From: Ceraceosorus guamensis
Lineage: Eukaryota > Basidiomycota > Exobasidiomycetes > Ceraceosorales > Ceraceosoraceae
Length of the DNA: 64,000 nt
Direction of reading: 5' to 3'
NCBI RefSeq assembly: GCF_003144195.1
Contig: NW_020289998.1
Span: 190,459-254,458, forward strand
Shown here: piece by piece, positions 58,960 to 64,000 of the stretch
Layout: each line of letters starts with the position of its first letter
Position numbering within the stretch: the first letter of the stretch is position 1
Position numbers and translations under genes: made by a program
The notes under the pieces: model-generated
The model's input: only the letters and a program-made list of their open reading frames with translations
Told to the model about the DNA's origin: nothing
Databases searched by the model: none

Positions 58960-60595
58960 TGCGGTATAGCGTTAAGCACCTCTGCTCGAACCTCCACCAT
59001 GGGAATCGTGGGTTGCGGGTAAGCAGCGCAGTTGTGGAATGTTATATGAAGCTCTCCAGGATTGGGACTCAGCCTGTGCTGAGCTGCTCGATGCCAATCA
59101 CTTAATGATTGTTTGCGACGCGCGAATAAGCGCCCTCAATCGAGTGGGGTTATGGATGGATGTTCCTTCGAGCGCCACTTTCGACTTGCGTGTCTTCGAT
59201 GAGAGCACGATAAGAAGCACAGCACGCACGGAGCGCCAGGCACAGTCACGAGTGACAGCTCACCACTATGCAGCGCTATACGGTACTGTATCAAGTCAGC
59301 GAGCGCAGGCGGGCGCGCGGCGGTCCAACCTCGAAGGCGCCGCGCTCATTCGAGCTAGGGCAGCCCGCAGCAGCAGCTATTCACGATTGTGGACGCGCAC
59401 GTATACGATCTGCACAGGCTGCAACGGCCAACCGCGTCGTGAATGATCATATAATGACAGCACTCACGCAGCAGCACCTTCCAGCGCCCTCTCAACGCAT
59501 TGAACAGATCTGGCGAGATTCCAGCTTCCGTCGGTTTGTGGAAATCATGCATCGTGCACAGGCCCCATGAATGAGAACAAAGGCGACCGACCGCTTGACC
59601 CCACGCCGGGGCTTTGCTGCATGCATGCATGCATGGCGACGCCGCCCCAAAAAGAGCAAGTGCCCTCGCTGCAAAAGGTGCATATACCGCCTTTTTGCCA
59701 GAGCTTCTTCTGCTTCTGCGCTTATAGGCGGCTTCCACCATTCTGCTTTGGCGCAATCACAGCAGCACGTCGACGCCCGCGATTCAACAGTCTCGATTGT
59801 GATTTCATCAAAGGGTTCCTTAGCTGCTGTCGAGTGCGGCAGGTGGCTTCGAGTCGCTGCGTCGTGACGCATGCGCGCGTTGTGAGCACCATCCAGTGCG
59901 GGACAAGCATGTTTCACGAACAGGAGTCAGCAGCAGCTACACGAGTCGAATCGCTCTCACAATCGAGAATCGCAGGCCCGAACGCTTTATTGACCCCTGA
60001 CTCGTCTAGACCCTAGGACCCTGAGAGATCGAAGCTGTGTGCGTGTGCTAGCTGGATCGTCTTACTATACTATCGTCCGTGCTTGCTCGAACCTTCCCCG
60101 AAGCCGGGCCCAACTCGCGACGGCTGGAAGCGCTGGATCATGAAGGACAAACAAATGCAGGGCGACGCGCCCTTCGACTTGCTGCTGGGCTCGACCGCTG
60201 GCGTGCGACCCCAAGCACCCCAAGCGGGGATCGACATGGTTCGTGCTCTGTGTACAGTGCGTGAGAGGTGATTCTGGTGGCGCTTGGGCCTCGTGCACGT
60301 TGGTCGGAGTCCAACGCTCTTGGTCTGGTGCGCCTGTTTCGGCACACATGTCTATCAGGCGCCTGAGCAGGGAATTACGTAGATATATTCATGGAGTACA
60401 GGATACAGACAGACATGCTGCGCCTCAACAGAGGAAAAATGTGCAAGGGTTCTACCGAGGGGAACCGTAAGCGATAGATCAGAGAAATTGCGTGACTGAC
60501 GTGCGATCCAGAAATGGTGCTACAAGAGTGCGGAAATGCTGAGACCTGGAGCGTAACGAAGACACTCGCTCAGTGTGGATGGGGAAAGGGTGAGG
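58960..60595. other. Intergenic spacer
   Basis: About 1.6 kb. No gene is supported. Short frames on both strands overlap low-complexity sequence. It holds a TCACGA motif at 59380-59387 and the longest TGCATGCA run of the window at 59618-59634. Confidence 0.45.
59618..59634. repeat. TGCATGCATGCATGCAT run
   Basis: A 17-bp run of the self-complementary tetramer TGCA, followed by GG. Shorter copies occur at 40805-40817, 52798-52809, 52973-52982 and 63598-63610, all intergenic. Confidence 0.9.
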
Positions 60596-62662
60596 TTACT
60601 CTGCGTCCCTACTGTTGCCAAAGATGTGTGAACGCTGAAATGCAAGGGCTAGATTGCCGACTTGACCCTTGGCGCGCTTGACAGCACCATTCTGATTAGA
60701 AACGCGTGCGTGCTTGACCGCTTGTGGACTGTGACGCCGGCCTGGCATAGTGGAGAATTTGAAGGGAGGCAAGTGGGAGGTATTTGGATTGTCGCTAGCT
60801 TCGGATGGGCTGCACTTGCCCACTGCGGGCTCGTACATCACTGCAGCACAATGAGGCTCTGCATCGTGTTCGGCGATTGTCGACGGAGCGGCGCCTTGCC
60901 CTCTGCCATAGGCTGCCCACTTGGCAGCAGGACTTTGAAGCGGAAAGAGGGAAGGCCGTACTTTGTTCGAGACACTGCAGCTGTGCACTGCCTGGAGCTC
61001 AGTATTCTCGCGCAGCGGAGGATCAGAAGTGTTGAAACGAGGAGTTGGCGGAAGACCAGTGTAAGACGCAGAACTTCTTCGGCTGCCGGAACTGTGGCTA
61101 GAGGTGCCGGGCGAACTGTCGAAGCTGACCGAGCCGCGTTCAGAATCCGTCGGTGATTGAGGAGATCGAACGACGTGAGCCTCGGCAGGACGCGAGAGTA
61201 AGGCTGCAGGACGAATGTGGGCGGCTGAGGCCAACTGCCCGGCCGAAGAGTCAGAGACGAGAGCCTGGCGAGCAAGTCTGGGCTGCGCAGCGATCGGATG
61301 TTGAGCCCAGTCGACGTTGACATCGCTAGAAGGCTGTCTGGAAAGAGCGTCTGCAGTATCGTAGGTGGTCGCCGCGTCGCTGTCTGTCCAATACTCGGGT
61401 GTGTCGAACGAGGTGAAGGCACCGTCGGAGTGCTGCTCAAAGTGGCACTCATCCGTCGACTCGGCATTCGTCTGCGCCAACTTGCAGAGTGCAGCAGCTT
61501 CCTCTTCTTGGCGCCGCTGTGCTTCGGCGATCTTAGCATTCTGCTCGGCCTGGGCCAAGGCGCGAGCTCTGGCGGAAGCGACGCGCGCAGCCTCTTGACG
61601 CGAGGCCATTTCTGCGTTGGTGGCTGTGAAGCGCGAAATGTTGGCGACCATCTTGCGGAGCTCTGGCAACGTGCAGCGCCACTCTTCGCGGATGGTGAAG
61701 ATGCGTTTCAAAAGCTTGTTCGTCTCGTCTGAAATTGGTAGAATGTCTTGCAAAAAGTCTGGGTTGCGAAGATATTCGCGGAAGGTTTCGTCGCCGGGGC
61801 AAGCCTGCTTCCATGGGTTGCGACCACAGATGAGGTTGACAAGAATCACTCCCAGAGACCAGACGTCATTGGCTGCGGTGTCGTACTCAGTAAGACGCTT
61901 TGTGATGCCACCTTGGCATTCAGGACCCATGTAGAATGTCGAGCCGCATCCAAAATCACCGCTGAACTTGTCCCCGGTAGCCAGACCAAAGTCTGCGAGG
62001 ACGACTCTTGCACCGCCTTGCAAACAGAGAATGTTCTCTGGTTTCAAGTCACGGTGATAGATCCCGAGACCGTGGCAGAACTGAACTGCATCCAAGATTT
62101 GGAAGAAGACATCCTTGACGAGGTGGTCCATGTCACTACGGTCGCGCCAGTATGCTTCGCCTTCATCGGCGACGCGGGACACGCCGTCAGAAGCCCTTCT
62201 CCGCGTGGGCTGCGGCTGCGCGACGGCATATCGCTGCTGCTCTGTGATCATGCTGAAGAGGTCACCGTCAGGACAAAAGTCCATGATGACATATACGCAC
62301 GGGTCGTCATCCGCGTCAATGACACGGTGAAGACCTACGACGCTCGGGTGATTCGAAGCGAGCGTGTGCAGAGTGATCTCTCTGCGTTGGAACCGTCGCT
62401 GACGTTGATCAAGGCCGACTTTGTTGAGCACCTTGACTGCATAGAATCCGCTTGCAGCTGCGCCGTGAGAAGACGCTAGCCGCATCGGCAGCTCATTGCA
62501 GGAAGTCGAAGCGAACGGCTGTTGGTGGAGCGGGTGTGTCAAGTCGCGGGCGAGGTAGACGACACCGTAAGCTCCGAGGCCCAGGACCGATACTAGCTCC
62601 AGTCGGCCATCTGCAATGCAGTGGCCCAGCATATTCTTATGCTGTTGCTGGGTGTTCGACAT
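60596..62662 (-). CDS. Ser/Thr protein kinase, Pat1/Ran1-Vhs1-Sks1 type
   Basis: Intronless 688-residue kinase. The glycine loop GLGAYGVVY is at about 28-36, the ATP lysine in FYAVKVLNK at Lys77, the catalytic loop HRDLKPEN at 203-210 (Asp205), and DFGLATGD at 224-231. The activation segment CGSTFYMGPEC and the later ANDVWSLGVILVNLICGRNPW are characteristic of the fungal Ran1/Pat1-Vhs1-Sks1-Ksp1 group, which links nutrient state to meiosis, morphogenesis or glucose response. Two inserts are present: one after the glycine loop (about 43-72) and one before the catalytic loop (about 145-178). Past the domain comes an Ala/Gln/Glu-rich helix (near ARARALAQAEQNAKIAEAQ) and a long Ser/Pro-rich tail. 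ATG 62662 is chosen because the open frame continues upstream with no Met. Confidence 0.93.
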   Translation of the reverse strand: MSNTQQQHKNMLGHCIADGRLELVSVLGLGAYGVVYLARDLTHPLHQQPFASTSCNELPMRLASSHGAAASGFYAVKVLNKVGLDQRQRRFQRREITLHTLASNHPSVVGLHRVIDADDDPCVYVIMDFCPDGDLFSMITEQQRYAVAQPQPTRRRASDGVSRVADEGEAYWRDRSDMDHLVKDVFFQILDAVQFCHGLGIYHRDLKPENILCLQGGARVVLADFGLATGDKFSGDFGCGSTFYMGPECQGGITKRLTEYDTAANDVWSLGVILVNLICGRNPWKQACPGDETFREYLRNPDFLQDILPISDETNKLLKRIFTIREEWRCTLPELRKMVANISRFTATNAEMASRQEAARVASARARALAQAEQNAKIAEAQRRQEEEAAALCKLAQTNAESTDECHFEQHSDGAFTSFDTPEYWTDSDAATTYDTADALSRQPSSDVNVDWAQHPIAAQPRLARQALVSDSSAGQLASAAHIRPAALLSRPAEAHVVRSPQSPTDSERGSVSFDSSPGTSSHSSGSRRSSASYTGLPPTPRFNTSDPPLRENTELQAVHSCSVSNKVRPSLFPLQSPAAKWAAYGRGQGAAPSTIAEHDAEPHCAAVMYEPAVGKCSPSEASDNPNTSHLPPFKFSTMPGRRHSPQAVKHARVSNQNGAVKRAKGQVGNLALAFQRSHIFGNSRDAE

Positions 62663-64000
62663 GATGGCTAGGGTATGTCGCGCTAGTGCGGGGTGGGGCA
62701 CGAGAAACTGTGGTGATGGGCTGCTGGGCGGCGGTCTGGCTGTTGGGCTGTGTTGGGCTTGAAGAAGGGTGCGAAATTTGACTGGCCAGTGGGCAAACCC
62801 TATTTGTACTTTCTCGACGGCGACGCACTCGCTGGCGATGTGAAACACGGTTCCCGCACTGCTATGTGCGACGTGCAGTACGCGATGGTCAACGGTGTCG
62901 ATTGATTGCGAAAGAGAAGGGACGGAAGCTTCGAGTGGAAAGGTGAGACGAAGCGGTGATGGTGTCGGAATCAACGTTGCCACGGAGGTAGATGGATGGA
63001 GCAGGAGCGGAAGCAGAAAAATTGTTGAACGAGAGACGAATCCCTTATAGGTACAGTCACAGCAAGGTACAAGGGCGCTGAGCAGTTTAGCGCGAATAGA
63101 TCCGGGTCGTAGTCGCGAGATCTCCAACACTGTGCGGTGAGTACAGTGGTGTGTGGTAAGCAGGCTCTGGCGTAGCGGGAGCAGTGGTGAGTGGCTTTGG
63201 TGGCAGGGACGATCGCAGTAGTCAGGATCGGAAACAATCACGATTTGCGCTCGGAGGAGGAGGCGACGGATGCGCACTCATCAGGTCCGGGCTGGGTGAT
63301 GTAAGTACTCGGCGCGGCCGCTGATGCGAGCTTCGCTGGTCAAGCGAATCCTCGATCCCCAAAGGTGATTTGGCTCAAGATCGGTCGATCGTCCTGTGCG
63401 GTGCGGGAGGGTCCATTGTGCAGATGCAGCACAGGGCTACAGGGCACTTTGGGGCGTGGAGGCAGAGACCGCGCTTTGCTTTGCATTCGCTTTTCTTTGC
63501 GTTGCAGCAGCAGCAGCAGCAGCAGCAGCAGGGAGTCTCTTGGCCCGTATGCATGCGATTTTGATGCTGTGAAACCCGGCCGCAGGTCTTGCATCCGTGC
63601 ATGCATGCATCCGGCCCCTCGATGCCCTTGGACGGAGCGGCTGCATCGCAGCTAGCCATACAGTCACAGTACATAGCTCCCCTGATCGCGACTACTTTCC
63701 CGGCGCGCGCGAGTCGGAGACGAAGTTTTTCTCCCATATGAGGGGCAACGCCGAGGACATGTCCCACCCCCTCCCCTTCTGCGCGCGCATGCGGCCTGTG
63801 CAAAGTGGCTGCATGGCTTGCTGACTTGACTCCGATGCAGGGTGCATGAGCCCGCGCGCCTGTAAGACCAAGCTCGCTGTTCATGTTCGTGTTGCCGTCG
63901 TGCCACAGTACGTGGTAGCTCCGGTTTCTGGCCAAGGCACACGATTGCGGAGCTCTACCCGGCATGCAAGTGCAGAGCGCGCGCACAGGGAGGCAGCGCT
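62663..64000. other. Kinase leader and window end
   Basis: The first 615 nt upstream of the kinase start remain open in the kinase frame without a Met and look like a pyrimidine-rich leader on the minus strand. The rest, to the window edge, holds a (CAG)9 run, a TGCATGCA box at 63598-63610 and no supportable gene. Confidence 0.5.
63505..63531. repeat. (CAG)9 microsatellite
   Basis: Nine uninterrupted CAG units in intergenic DNA upstream of the kinase gene. Reading frames through it give Gln, Ala, Ser, Cys or Leu runs and are not taken as genes. Confidence 0.95.

Noticed and set aside
1-64000. CRISPR array, operon, phage or organelle DNA
   Set aside because: Introns, monocistronic spacing and eukaryotic gene families throughout show nuclear fungal DNA; no spaced direct repeats were seen.

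Overview
This window looks like nuclear DNA from a basidiomycete fungus, probably Ustilaginomycotina (the smut lineage). The genus is not resolved. The evidence is the gene content (Cdc25, Mid1, Jsn1-type Puf, WBP1/OST48, Nse2, a Pat1/Ran1-type kinase, trpE), many short introns (mostly 50-155 nt) with GTGAGT-type donors and CTRAY-like branch sites, moderately GC-rich coding sequence, and long protein-poor intergenic stretches carrying a recurrent TCGTGA/TCACGA palindromic motif. There is no operon structure, CRISPR array, rRNA, convincing tRNA or intact transposable element. Exon chains were built by hand from splice signals, reading phase and family conservation. In every listed chain the spliced length is a multiple of three.

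Layout: 1-2217 (+) SLC35F6-like transporter, 5' end outside the window; 2361-4493 (-) anthranilate synthase component I; 6027-8984 (-) Cdc25 phosphatase; 8985-13551 gene-poor; 13552-14379 (-) four-TM protein; 16107-17998 (-) arrestin-like protein; 19531-21786 (+) Baeyer-Villiger-type flavin monooxygenase; 22637-23925 (+) glutathione S-transferase; 25012-29468 (-) RRM-Puf protein; 29469-33598 gene-poor with microsatellites; 33599-35768 (+) unknown membrane protein; 36820-38391 (+) PlsC acyltransferase; 38392-41786 gene-poor; 41787-44288 (+) conserved fungal protein of unknown function; 44804-46998 (-) Mid1 calcium channel subunit; 46999-48429 AT-rich intergenic; 48430-50229 (-) DHHC palmitoyltransferase; 51030-52622 (-) OST48/WBP1; 53244-54450 (+) Nse2 SUMO ligase; 54714-55637 (-) prefoldin subunit 3; 56219-57349 (+) ribosomal protein eL28; 57528-58959 (-) provisional unknown gene; 60596-62662 (-) Ser/Thr kinase.

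The genes are mostly housekeeping and do not form one pathway. Functional themes are cell-cycle and signalling control (Cdc25, kinase, Puf, Nse2), membrane and secretory work (transporter, Mid1, DHHC enzyme, OST48, acyltransferase), protein synthesis and folding (eL28 and prefoldin 3, transcribed divergently from one spacer), and a possible oxidation/conjugation pair (monooxygenase followed by glutathione S-transferase). The least explained material is the dispersed TCGTGA palindrome family, the palindrome-bearing AT-rich island near 47.7 kb, the 541-nt intron of eL28, and three unrecognised proteins.
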